Of a DNA stretch of 14,006 nucleotides, positions 1 to 6,703 are shown one piece after another; position 1 is the stretch's first letter; every line of letters starts with the position of its first letter. The position numbers and the translations under genes were made by a program. Under the pieces are notes generated by a model. The model made no database searches. It was not told where the DNA came from and saw nothing but the letters and a program-made list of their open reading frames with translations. The stretch comes from Desulfuromusa sp. (GTDB lineage: Bacteria; Desulfobacterota; Desulfuromonadia; Desulfuromonadales; Geopsychrobacteraceae). The stretch covers positions 1 through 14,006 of the forward strand of contig JAOZOH010000076.1 in the NCBI GenBank assembly GCA_029933365.1. Reading direction: 5' to 3'.

Positions 1-362
1 TTGGAGATGCAAACCAGAGCATCAACACAATGGGCATTGGCCATGTATTCAACGGTATCTGCAATCAGCTCGCGCGAAGGGAGACTGTAAAGCATCCCCT
101 GATGCCCCATTGCAATGCCGTCACAAATCGCCATAGTATTGAACTCTTTGGCGATTCCACCATACTGTTCAATCTGAGAAACCACTAGCTGGCCCAAATC
201 CTTCAAATGGACATGCCCCGGAACAAATTGGGTAAATGAATTCACCACAGCAATAATAGGCTTACCGAAATCATTCGGTTTTACCCCGGTTGCTGACCAA
301 AGAGCACGGGCCCCAGCCATGTTTTTCCCCTGAACCGATTGTGCTGATCTGTAAACTGGCAT
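1..362 (-). CDS. ilvD: Dihydroxy-acid dehydratase, N-terminal part (runs off window)
   Basis: IlvD is the Fe-S enzyme that dehydrates 2,3-dihydroxy-isovalerate and 2,3-dihydroxy-3-methylvalerate to the 2-keto acids that lead to valine, leucine and isoleucine. The first 120 codons are present and the rest lies beyond base 1. The translation opens [20 protein letters not shown]. It then carries the family segments [19 protein letters not shown] (about residues 32-50), [20 protein letters not shown] (81-100) and VEYMANAHC (104-112), which align by eye with E. coli IlvD from its first residue. The Asp of DGIAMGH is the expected Mg ligand; the family Cys of CISNCDK falls at the cut edge. The ATG at 362-360 has AGAGGA a few bases upstream. 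It lies 81 bases after leuD, so it is probably the last visible gene of the T-box-controlled leuA-leuC-leuD transcript. No frameshift is seen. Confidence 0.96.
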   Translation of the reverse strand, partial: MPVYRSAQSVQGKNMAGARALWSATGVKPNDFGKPIIAVVNSFTQFVPGHVHLKDLGQLVVSQIEQYGGIAKEFNTMAICDGIAMGHQGMLYSLPSRELIADTVEYMANAHCVDALVCIS

Positions 363-413
363 GAAATCCTCTTTATTGTTACTGGTTAAAGATTGATTTA
401 ACTATCCAATGTC

Positions 414-431
414 AGGGGTCTACACACCCCT
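414..431 (-). other. Small hairpin between leuD and ilvD
   Basis: AGGGGT (414-419) and ACCCCT (426-431) are perfect inverted repeats around a 6-base loop, just after the leuD stop. No T-run follows in the direction of transcription, so it does not look like an intrinsic terminator. It may protect or segment the mRNA between leuD and ilvD. The rest of the 81-base gap shows only the ilvD ribosome binding site. Confidence 0.4.
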
Positions 432-443
432 TATTCTCTTATA

Positions 444-974
444 TTAATAACGAGCATCGGCAAATTCAACCCAGCCGCCAGCCTCAACCAGAGCCTTGTC
501 AAACTGGCTGATCTCAAAAGAGAACTCTTTTTCCTGATCGCCCGCCGTTGCCGTAATCTTCTGACCGTCCAGATCGACCGCGACAGCCACTTTACCCGCC
601 TGCCGAAACACCATAAGTTCATCAATATCCTGCTTCGGTAGTTCAATCGCCAACATTCCACAATTGAACATATTCTGGCGAAAAATCCGAGCATAACTTT
701 CGGCAATAACGGTATGAACATCGTTGACCTCAAAAACCCACGGGGCATGTTCACGGGAAGAACCACAACCAAAATTCTCTCTGGTGATAACAACTGTGGC
801 GTTTTTTAAATCATTCCCCTTGGGGTCAAATCCATCCAGCTTAAGATCTTCAAGAATATAAGGTTGAAGAGCCTCTTTAGTCACTTCAGTCAGGTATTTT
901 GCCGGAATAATTTCATCGGTATTAATATCGGCTCGATCAAGAAAGATTGCCGATCCACCAAATTTTTTCTGCAT
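444..974 (-). CDS. leuD: 3-isopropylmalate dehydratase small subunit (HacB-type LeuD)
   Basis: LeuD is the swivel-domain subunit of isopropylmalate isomerase, which together with LeuC converts 2-isopropylmalate to 3-isopropylmalate in leucine synthesis. The 176-residue length fits the short archaeal/HacB type rather than the roughly 200-residue E. coli type. NTDEIIPAKYLTEV (about residues 18-31) holds the substrate-loop region. NFGCGSSREHAPW (67-79) is the swivel-domain signature. The ATG at 974-972 follows a GGGAG about ten bases upstream. The gene lies 91 bases after leuC, and that gap is largely filled by a palindromic repeat (1000-1052). It should be transcribed with leuA and leuC. Homoaconitase or dimethylmalate dehydratase small subunits are related, but the leuA-leuC context favours LeuD. 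Confidence 0.96.
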   Translation of the reverse strand: MQKKFGGSAIFLDRADINTDEIIPAKYLTEVTKEALQPYILEDLKLDGFDPKGNDLKNATVVITRENFGCGSSREHAPWVFEVNDVHTVIAESYARIFRQNMFNCGMLAIELPKQDIDELMVFRQAGKVAVAVDLDGQKITATAGDQEKEFSFEISQFDKALVEAGGWVEFADARY

Positions 975-999
975 ATTCTAAATTCTCCCTGTGAAAATC

Positions 1000-1052
1000 G
1001 TATAGGGGCGGTCCTTGTGATCGCCCAGGGCGAATACAAGATTCGCCCCTAC
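1000..1052. repeat. Palindromic REP-like repeat in the leuC-leuD gap
   Basis: The outer arms TAGGGGCG (1003-1010) and CGCCCCTA (1044-1051) are perfect inverted repeats. They enclose two smaller hairpins. One is GGCGGTC/GATCGCC around CTTGT (about 1007-1026, with one G-T pair). The other is GGGCGAAT/ATTCGCCC around ACAAG (1028-1048, perfect 8-bp stem). Together they could fold as a three-way or cruciform structure. I recall very similar GTAGGGGCGA...TCGCCCCTAC units as dispersed intergenic repeats in many bacterial genomes, so this is probably a non-autonomous repeat and not an operator specific to leuD. Confidence 0.75.
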
Positions 1053-1065
1053 ATTCAAGGTCCGC

Positions 1066-2346
1066 TTAAAGGGTTCCAGCATCAGTGATGACACCAGTTA
1101 AAGCCGTTGCCGCAGCACTGGCCGGACTCATCAGATGAACCATGCCACCTTTACCCATGCGACCGTTGAAATTCCGGTTGGTTGTCGAAGCTGCGACTTC
1201 ACCTTCCGCCAGTACGCCATTACTCATACCCAGGCAAGCTCCACAGGTCGGATTGGTTACGCAAAAACCGGACTCCATGAAAATCTGGATAATTCCTTCT
1301 GCCAAAGCATCCTGAAAAACTTTCGGTGTCGCCGGGGAGACAATACCGCGCACTGAGTCAGCTATCTGCTTCCCTTTGAGAATTTCGGCGGCTTGGCGTA
1401 AATCCTCAAGCCGTCCATTGGTACAGCTACCGATATAAACCTGATCAACCGGAGTTCCCTGCATCTCTTTGACCGACTTGACACAATCAGGTTTAAAGCC
1501 AAAGGTCACTTGCGGTTCAAGGTCAGAAACATCGATATCCAGAGTTGAAGCATAAACGGCATCCTCATCGGAAACCCATTGACAGTAATCAGCGAGCGCC
1601 GCTTCCTTATCAGCGAACTCACCCTTAATGAAGTCCCAGAGATAATCGACCGTAACTATATCGGGCATACAGACACCGGAAGTTCCACCTGCCTCGACGG
1701 CCATATTGCAAAGAGTCATCCGAGCTTCCATACTCATTTCATCAACAATCGGCCCACGAAACTCAACCACCCGGTCGGTGGCACCGTTAACACCCAGCTT
1801 GGCGATCACATGCAGGATAACGTCTTTCGCATAGACACCCTCAGACAATGTGCCATTCAGATTGATCCGAATGGTTGCCGGTTCTCGAAAGGCACAGACC
1901 CCCTTAAGAATTCCAACTTCGAGATCGGTTGTTCCAACACCCGCAGCAAAAGCACCAAAAGCACCATGTGTACAAGTGTGACTATCCCCCATAATCACCG
2001 TATAGCCAGGACGGATATAACCTTTTTCCGGAAACAGCGCATGACAGACACCATTGCGACCAACATCAAAAAAATCGGGAATTTCATGGCGTCGAGCCCA
2101 ATCCCGCAAAATTTTAGCCTGAGTCGCAGTTTTAGTATCTTTGGAAGGGGTGACGTGATCGATCACAACTTTCAATTTATTACGGTCGAAGACTCGGTCT
2201 TTTTCTCTCCAGATCAAATCTGCAATAGCGATCGGCGTCGTAATTTCATGACAGAGAACGCGATCCAGGTTGAGGATTTTAGTCCCCTGAAATGGTTCAT
2301 CGCGCAAATGTCTGTCAAAAATCTTTTCTGCTAATGTTTTACCCAT
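1066..2346 (-). CDS. leuC: 3-isopropylmalate dehydratase large subunit (HacA-type LeuC)
   Basis: LeuC is the 4Fe-4S catalytic subunit of isopropylmalate isomerase in the leucine pathway and acts with LeuD next door. At 426 residues it is the shorter HacA/archaeal-type form. GDSHTCTHGAFGAFAAGVGT (about residues 120-139) is the aconitase-family signature. The cluster cysteines are visible in YIGSCTNGR (Cys308) and NPTCGACLG (Cys368, Cys371). The frame is open for 12 more codons upstream, but I chose the ATG at 2346-2344 because AGGAG sits six bases before it and the protein then starts MGKTLAEKIFD, as expected for the family. A 192-base gap with a large hairpin element separates it from leuA. 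A homoaconitase large subunit is a related alternative, disfavoured by context. Confidence 0.97.
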   Translation of the reverse strand: MGKTLAEKIFDRHLRDEPFQGTKILNLDRVLCHEITTPIAIADLIWREKDRVFDRNKLKVVIDHVTPSKDTKTATQAKILRDWARRHEIPDFFDVGRNGVCHALFPEKGYIRPGYTVIMGDSHTCTHGAFGAFAAGVGTTDLEVGILKGVCAFREPATIRINLNGTLSEGVYAKDVILHVIAKLGVNGATDRVVEFRGPIVDEMSMEARMTLCNMAVEAGGTSGVCMPDIVTVDYLWDFIKGEFADKEAALADYCQWVSDEDAVYASTLDIDVSDLEPQVTFGFKPDCVKSVKEMQGTPVDQVYIGSCTNGRLEDLRQAAEILKGKQIADSVRGIVSPATPKVFQDALAEGIIQIFMESGFCVTNPTCGACLGMSNGVLAEGEVAASTTNRNFNGRMGKGGMVHLMSPASAAATALTGVITDAGTL

Positions 2347-2370
2347 GTGTTCTCCTGTATCGATATTATT

Positions 2371-2388
2371 TTGCGACATCATCAGATG
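2371..2388. repeat. Direct-repeat copy, possible remnant of the adjacent element
   Basis: TTGCGACATCATCAGATG here matches TTGCGACGCCATCAGATG at 2528-2545 in 16 of 18 positions and in the same orientation. The second copy is the right end of the 2412-2545 element, so this could be the end of an older truncated copy or a duplication made on insertion. Confidence 0.5.
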
Positions 2389-2411
2389 TGGTGCTCTCGC
2401 TAAAACTGATC

Positions 2412-2545
2412 AAATGGCTAAGCAAAAGTTTCGTCCCACAAGGCGCAGTGTTTTTTTTGAGGGTGAAGGCATACGTGTAGTATGTCGAAGTCTCAAAAAA
2501 ATGCTGCAACACGGTGGGGCGGACTTTTTGCGACGCCATCAGATG
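2412..2545. repeat. Long inverted-repeat (MITE-like) element between leuA and leuC
   Basis: The whole leuA-leuC gap is dominated by an imperfect palindrome of about 130 bases. The outer ends are ATGGC (2414-2418) and GCCAT (2535-2539), followed inward by GCAAAAG.../...CTTTTTGC and CCCAC/GTGGG. The inner arms run from GCAG plus an eight-T run, GAG and CATAC (to 2474), through a GTGTA loop (2475-2479), to GTATG, CTC, an A-run and CTGC (2480-2506). Both arms align over nearly their full length with mismatches. I recall similar units ending in GGCGTCGCAAAAAGTC as dispersed repeats in Desulfuromonadia. No ORF inside looks real. The right end touches the leuA stop codon. Confidence 0.7.
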
Positions 2546-4080
2546 CTGGTATGAGAGCGTTTCTCAGCCACTGCCAGTTTGTTCAACGCATTGATATAAG
2601 CTTTAGCGCTGGCAACGAGAATATCGGGATGAGCCCCCTGGCCAAGCACCTCACGCCCTTCTGCCGATTGGAGTCGGACACTGCACTCGCCCTGAGCATC
2701 AGTTCCACCGGTAATTGCCCCAACCGAGAAATTGAGTAGCGTTGCTTTGCTTCTAGCCAGTTTTTTGATCGCCTTGAAGACCGCGTCAACTGGACCGTCG
2801 CCAATGACAGCAATCTTCTTGATCTTCCCTTTGATCTCCATCGCAACAGTTGCTGTCGGAGTCGCAAACGAACCGGAGCTGACATTCATCTGCTCCAACC
2901 GGTAGATTTCGGGAACCCGCAAAATTTCATCAGCGACAATCGCATCGAGATCTTCGTCAAAAATCTCTTTTTTCAGGTCGGCCAGTGTCTTAAAACGGAC
3001 AAAAGCTTTTTGGATCTCCTCTTTGGAAAGATCGTAACCGAGTTGCTTTAAGCGATCAATGAATGCATGGCGACCCGAGTGTTTACCGAGAACCAATTTA
3101 TTCTGGTTCAGCCCGACCGACTCAGGGGTCATAATTTCATAGGTTGATTTATCCATCATCATCCCGTGCTGATGAATCCCAGCTTCATGGGCAAAGGCAT
3201 TGGTTCCAACAATCGCTTTATTTGGCTGCACATGAATCCCGGTAATTGTGGACAACAGTTTACTTGATGCAGTGATCTGCTCAGTTACAATATTAGTGGT
3301 ATAGGGAAGGATGTCATGACGGGTCCGCAGGGCCATAACGGCCTCTTCAAGAGAACAATTACCAGCCCTCTCCCCGATTCCGTTGATGGTACATTCGACC
3401 TGCCGTGCTCCAGCCTGCACTGCAGCCAAAGAGTTGGCAACAGAGAGTCCAAGATCATTGTGACAATGGACTGAAATAATCGCCTTATCAATATTGCTCA
3501 CATGTTTCTTAAGATAACTGATGATATCAAAATATTCCGACGGAATAGTATAACCCACCGTGTCAGGGATATTGACAGTAGTTGCGCCAACCTCAATGAC
3601 CGCCTGAACCACCTTAACCAAAAACGGAAGTTGAGTACGAACTGCATCTTCAGCAGAAAATTCAACGTTCGGGGTATATCCTGCAGCGCGGGTCACTGCG
3701 GCAACGGCCGCGTCCAGAACTTCCTGTTCACTCATTTTCAGCTTGTATTTCATATGGATATCGCTGGTCGCAATAAAAGTATGGATCCGCCCCCGATCAC
3801 CAGCATATTTCAAAGCATCCCAAGCCCGATCTATATCCATGTTGCTGGAACGTGAAAGTCCTGCAATCTGTGGTCCTGTAATTGTCTGGGCTATCTTTTT
3901 AACCGCTTCATAATCACCATCAGATGCAATAGGAAAACCGGCTTCGATAACATCAACATTCAAACGCTCCAGTTGATGAGCAATCCGCAGTTTCTCCTCA
4001 ATATTCATACTCGCACCTGGAGATTGTTCGCCATCACGCAAAGTTGTATCAAAAATAATAATGTTTTCTTTTTGGCTCAT
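2539..4080 (-). CDS. leuA: 2-isopropylmalate synthase
   Basis: LeuA joins acetyl-CoA and 2-ketoisovalerate, the committed step of leucine synthesis. The 513-residue length is normal for the bacterial type. The HMGL-like TIM barrel opens with FDTTLRDGEQSPG (residues 10-22). HCHND (205-209), NGIGERAGN (233-241) and the flexible-linker segment GKHSGRHAF (332-340) follow. The metal ligands Asp11, His205, His207 and Asn241 are all there. Residues from about 395 to 503 form the LeuA dimer domain that binds leucine for feedback inhibition (IAVIGDGPVDAVFKAI; ITGGTDAQGE). The ATG has AAGGAG seven bases upstream. Expression is probably controlled by the T-box at 4381-4644. The last residues (AEKRSHTSI) end exactly where the inverted-repeat element begins. 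Homocitrate and citramalate synthases are relatives, but length and context favour LeuA. Confidence 0.97.
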   Translation of the reverse strand: MSQKENIIIFDTTLRDGEQSPGASMNIEEKLRIAHQLERLNVDVIEAGFPIASDGDYEAVKKIAQTITGPQIAGLSRSSNMDIDRAWDALKYAGDRGRIHTFIATSDIHMKYKLKMSEQEVLDAAVAAVTRAAGYTPNVEFSAEDAVRTQLPFLVKVVQAVIEVGATTVNIPDTVGYTIPSEYFDIISYLKKHVSNIDKAIISVHCHNDLGLSVANSLAAVQAGARQVECTINGIGERAGNCSLEEAVMALRTRHDILPYTTNIVTEQITASSKLLSTITGIHVQPNKAIVGTNAFAHEAGIHQHGMMMDKSTYEIMTPESVGLNQNKLVLGKHSGRHAFIDRLKQLGYDLSKEEIQKAFVRFKTLADLKKEIFDEDLDAIVADEILRVPEIYRLEQMNVSSGSFATPTATVAMEIKGKIKKIAVIGDGPVDAVFKAIKKLARSKATLLNFSVGAITGGTDAQGECSVRLQSAEGREVLGQGAHPDILVASAKAYINALNKLAVAEKRSHTSI

Positions 4081-4380
4081 AACGTAACTCCTTAAAGTGT
4101 TTCCCCTATCACTCGGATCCGGGGTAGTTCATGTTGATTGCCTTAACTTGACATGTCTTAACGCTTAGATCACCTAGGTCAGATTCCACTGCAGAACCAC
4201 CCCCTTTCCTAAGCCTGGATCAGTAAATAACCGGCGGTGAATAGCACAAGTCATTGAATTGCTTAAGCGTTCAAAAAATCACCGTCGCACTTTAAAAGTG
4301 GGACTAAGATTTTTTTGAATCACTTATTCAATCCAAGCACTCGCACTCTCCATCCACCGTTTACTCACAGTTCCAGGCAA
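4081..4380. other. Long untranslated spacer between T-box terminator and leuA
   Basis: These 300 bases contain no credible ORF. They would form an unusually long 5' untranslated region after T-box readthrough. I see the palindromic element at 4270-4319, an inverted pair AACGCTTA (4160-4167) and TAAGCGTT (4264-4271), the short palindromes GACATGTC and ACCTAGGT near 4150-4178, and the leuA ribosome binding site at the left end. No second promoter is convincing. Confidence 0.6.
4270..4319. repeat. 50-base palindromic element in the leuA leader
   Basis: The arms TTCAAAAAATC (4270-4280) and GATTTTTTTGAA (4308-4319) are inverted repeats. Inside them CACTTT and AAAGTG (4288-4300) form a second inverted pair around one base. 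In the minus-strand transcript the outer stem would end in a U-run, but the stem is A-U rich and interrupted by an internal loop, so terminator activity is doubtful. Confidence 0.5.
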
Positions 4381-4415
4381 CAAAAAAGCCCCTGCCTATT
4401 AAAATAGACAGGGGC
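4381..4415 (-). terminator. Intrinsic terminator of the leuA T-box
   Basis: On the minus strand GCCCCTGTCTATT (4415-4403) pairs with AATAGGCAGGGGC (4400-4388) over 13 bp with one G-T pair, followed by six T. This is a strong intrinsic terminator. It directly follows the T-box sequence, whose antiterminator would compete with it. Confidence 0.9.
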
Positions 4416-4644
4416 GAAAGTCTCAACTTCGCGGTACCACCCTGATTCATCCGCCCTTGAATAACAAGAAGCGAACCTTCTTTCCCCCTTTACGCAGGGT
4501 CACGACAGAAACTAACCTTTATCCGGCTTCATCCCTGCAGCTCCAAGGCGAGTTCAACGTCTTTTTTGTACCAGTTCGCAGCAAACACTGGCTCTCTCAA
4601 ACAAAAAAGTACGACTACTACTCCTCTTCAATGCTTTTGAATAA
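4381..4644 (-). promoter_or_regulatory. T-box riboswitch, leucine (CTC specifier)
   Basis: This leader senses uncharged tRNA-Leu and permits transcription of leuA when leucine is short. Reading the minus strand, GAAGAGGAGTAGTAG (near 4630-4615) starts stem I, and CTTTTTTGT (4609-4601) pairs with ACAAAAAAG (4569-4561). Between them lie the conserved GAGAGAG (4598-4592) and GCTGCGAACTGG. The specifier loop GAACTCGCCTTGGAGC carries CTC at 4552-4550, a leucine codon that would pair with tRNA-Leu(GAG). A stem AAGAAG/CTTCTT follows (around 4480). The diagnostic T-box sequence AGGGTGGTACCGCG is at 4443-4430, and its TGGT (4439-4436) complements an ACCA acceptor end, as expected for tRNA-Leu. The terminator at 4415-4381 completes the switch. 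The upstream end is placed by the promoter guess and is approximate. Confidence 0.93.
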
Positions 4645-4650
4645 AGGTAG

Positions 4651-4679
4651 ATTCAACATAAAACAAACAATCAAGTCAA
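4651..4679 (-). promoter_or_regulatory. Candidate promoter of the T-box-leuA transcript
   Basis: On the minus strand TTGACT (4679-4674) is followed after 17 bases by TTGAAT (4656-4651). This is a fair -35 with a weak -10, and would start RNA near 4644, just before the T-box stem I. It lies 48 bases beyond the pssA stop. TGTTGAATCT also occurs about 60 bases upstream (4719-4710). The position is right, but the -10 match is poor. Confidence 0.45.
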
Positions 4680-4726
4680 GTTATTTTACATTCAGCTGTA
4701 CTAAATCTCAGATTCAACACACAAAT

Positions 4727-5497
4727 TTATGATTCTGTCGAGATGTGATTCTTTTCCTGCCGATTTTTTCTCCACCCCAGAAAAGAGACTATTGGTCCAG
4801 ACACCATATATGCCATCCCGACCAGAAACAGCATAATTTCAGGCTTTGCAACGATAACAATCAGTAACATAATAGCGACAACCAAGATCATAAATGGCTG
4901 GCGTTTGAACAGTTCTGGATCCTTCAGTGAGAGATATTGCACATTACTGATCATCAAAAAAGCCAGCAGAAAGACCAGAACAACCATAGAAAACATCTTG
5001 ATGGTTCCCGTGCCACCCAATTCGTAAAACAACAGGACACAGGTTGCAACAATACAGGCTGCAGCAGGAATCGGGATACCAACAAACCGACGTGATTCTA
5101 CCGTGGAAACCTGTACATTGAAACGAGCCAGACGCAAAGCACCACAGATCACATAGAGAAATGCCGCCAGCCACCCAAGTTTACCAAAGGGTCTTAGTGC
5201 CCAGAGGTATAACAAAACTCCCGGTGCTACACCAAAAGAAATAACATCCGCCAGAGAATCGAGTTCTACTCCGAATTTACTGCTTGTTCCGGTTAACCTG
5301 GCAACCTTTCCGTCCAGTCCATCAAAAATAGCGGCGAGCATGATAAACCACGCGGCTCGCTCGTAATGACCATCTGTTGCAGCAATAATAACGTAAAATC
5401 CAGCAAATATACCCCCGGCAGTAATCAGGTTTGGAAGGAGATAAACCCCTTTACGCAGATTCTCCCGCTTCTCATTTCTTAAACAATCGTCAGTCAA
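4727..5497 (-). CDS. pssA: CDP-diacylglycerol--serine O-phosphatidyltransferase
   Basis: PssA transfers a phosphatidyl group from CDP-diacylglycerol to serine. Its product is the substrate of the psd product encoded just upstream. The CDP-alcohol phosphotransferase signature DGLDGKVAR...GVELDSLAD is complete at residues 59-84, with Asp59, Asp62, Asp80 and Asp84 as metal-binding residues. Several hydrophobic membrane helices surround it, and the integral-membrane 256-residue form is that of Gram-positive, archaeal and delta-proteobacterial PssA, not the soluble E. coli enzyme. The start is a TTG (5497-5495) overlapping the psd stop as TTGA. GGGGA lies about seven bases upstream, and no in-frame ATG exists near the N-terminus, so the two genes are likely translationally coupled. 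No clear terminator follows. Confidence 0.95.
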   Translation of the reverse strand: MTDDCLRNEKRENLRKGVYLLPNLITAGGIFAGFYVIIAATDGHYERAAWFIMLAAIFDGLDGKVARLTGTSSKFGVELDSLADVISFGVAPGVLLYLWALRPFGKLGWLAAFLYVICGALRLARFNVQVSTVESRRFVGIPIPAAACIVATCVLLFYELGGTGTIKMFSMVVLVFLLAFLMISNVQYLSLKDPELFKRQPFMILVVAIMLLIVIVAKPEIMLFLVGMAYMVSGPIVSFLGWRKNRQEKNHISTES

Positions 5498-6138
5498 GAT
5501 AAAGTCCCCAGAACCGTTTCGCCGGCAACGGTACGTTCACCAAGTGTTACTGTCACATCAGCGGTTTTTGGCAGATAGATGTCAACCCGAGAGCCAAAAC
5601 GGATCAACCCATAACGTGTGCCCCGTTGTAACAAATCACCAATAACGGGATAAGTGACAATTCTTCGAGCAATCAGTCCAGCAATCTGGACAAAAAGGAT
5701 TTTTGCACCATTCTCTGTTTCCAGGAGAATCCCAGATTGTTCGTTACTTTCGCTCGCCTTATCATAGGAAGCATTTACAAAACTCCCCTTATTATAATAC
5801 ATGTCAACAACTTTTCCGTCATAGGGAACCCGATTCACATGAACATTGAAAACGGACATAAAGATACTGATTTTAATCACCTGTTCCTTAAAATAACGTT
5901 CTTCCTGAACCTCACCGACAAAAATGATTTTACCATCGGCAGGAGCAATAACCAGATCATCACCAGTGGGGATAACGCGCTCCGGATTACGGAAAAAGTA
6001 GGTACTGAATAGGGTCAAAAATAAGAGTAAAAGCGTCAGAACAACCCAACCCAAGAGAGCAAATACCAGCGTAATAAAACCGAACAGGGCAATAAACGGG
6101 TAACCTTCGCGAACAATCAACTGATTTTTATTTTGCAT
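5494..6138 (-). CDS. psd: Phosphatidylserine decarboxylase proenzyme (short, archaeal-type)
   Basis: Psd decarboxylates phosphatidylserine to phosphatidylethanolamine at the inner membrane, using a pyruvoyl group made by self-cleavage. The 214-residue protein has two adjacent hydrophobic stretches near the N-terminus (about residues 13-48), then PADGKI (66-71), FNVHVNRVP (97-105) and LIRFGSRVDIYLP (178-190). The Gly182-Ser183 bond in FGS is the predicted cleavage and pyruvoyl site, and Asp68 and His100 are the likely charge-relay residues. The frame is open 19 codons further upstream. I chose the ATG at 6138-6136 because GAGGA lies six bases before it and the longer form would run into ilvN. 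The gap to ilvN is only 25 bases, so it is probably cotranscribed with ilvBN. Confidence 0.95.
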   Translation of the reverse strand: MQNKNQLIVREGYPFIALFGFITLVFALLGWVVLTLLLLFLTLFSTYFFRNPERVIPTGDDLVIAPADGKIIFVGEVQEERYFKEQVIKISIFMSVFNVHVNRVPYDGKVVDMYYNKGSFVNASYDKASESNEQSGILLETENGAKILFVQIAGLIARRIVTYPVIGDLLQRGTRYGLIRFGSRVDIYLPKTADVTVTLGERTVAGETVLGTLS

Positions 6139-6163
6139 GAGAATCCTCATTTTCAAAAATAGA

Positions 6164-6655
6164 CTAACCAACAACCCCTTTAGCGCCACGTCCAATAACG
6201 ACCGGGCCAGAACGAACGACTTCCTTAATCCCCATGGGTCGCAACAATTCTAAAATACCATTTATTTTTGCCGGAGCGCCGGTAATTTCAATCGTGTAGG
6301 ATTTTGATGTTACATCAATAACCTTGGCACGAAAGATATCGACAATCCGCAAAGCTTCTGCTCTGGATTCAGCATCAGTTGAAACCTTGATCAGAGCCAG
6401 CTCTCGATCAATATAGTCGCCATCGGTAAAATCAACAACTTTGATGGTAGAAATCAATTTATTCAGTTGCTTGGTAATCTGCTCCAGAATCCGATCATCA
6501 CCGCGCGTCACCAGAGTCATACGGGAGAGATCTGTATCCATCGTGGGAGCCACAGAGAGGCTCTCAATATTAAAACCACGCCCGGAAAATAATCCGGAGA
6601 TCCGAGAAAGAACACCAAACTCATTCTCCACCAGAACCGAAATTGTATGTTTCAT
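6164..6655 (-). CDS. ilvN: Acetolactate synthase small (regulatory) subunit
   Basis: This is the regulatory subunit of acetohydroxyacid synthase, which stimulates the IlvB subunit and confers feedback inhibition by valine. The 163 residues match the IlvH/IlvN family length. An N-terminal ACT domain is visible (HTISVLVENEFGVLSRISGL, about residues 3-22, and the GFNIESLSV segment). The C-terminal domain contains RELALIKV (84-91) and the TIEITG segment. The ATG has GGGAGG seven bases upstream. It follows ilvB by 48 bases and precedes psd by 25 bases. No ilvC lies between ilvN and psd. Confidence 0.96.
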   Translation of the reverse strand: MKHTISVLVENEFGVLSRISGLFSGRGFNIESLSVAPTMDTDLSRMTLVTRGDDRILEQITKQLNKLISTIKVVDFTDGDYIDRELALIKVSTDAESRAEALRIVDIFRAKVIDVTSKSYTIEITGAPAKINGILELLRPMGIKEVVRSGPVVIGRGAKGVVG

Positions 6656-6703
6656 CTATTTATCCTCCCGACCGAAGAGTTGGTCGAATTATCATTCAAT
6701 CAA

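Noticed and set aside
1579..2334. 251-codon plus-strand ORF
   Set aside because: It is antisense to the well-supported leuC and shows no recognisable domain or ribosome binding site.
2347..2382. Longer leuC reading frame beginning at 2382
   Set aside because: AGGAG lies directly before the internal ATG at 2346 and the extra residues are not family-like.
4457..4732. 91-codon plus-strand ORF in the leuA-pssA gap
   Set aside because: It lies over the T-box leader, whose conserved elements on the minus strand explain the sequence; its product has no protein-like pattern.
6139..6195. Longer psd frame beginning at 6195
   Set aside because: It would overlap ilvN, while the ATG at 6138 has a good GAGGA and gives the standard length.
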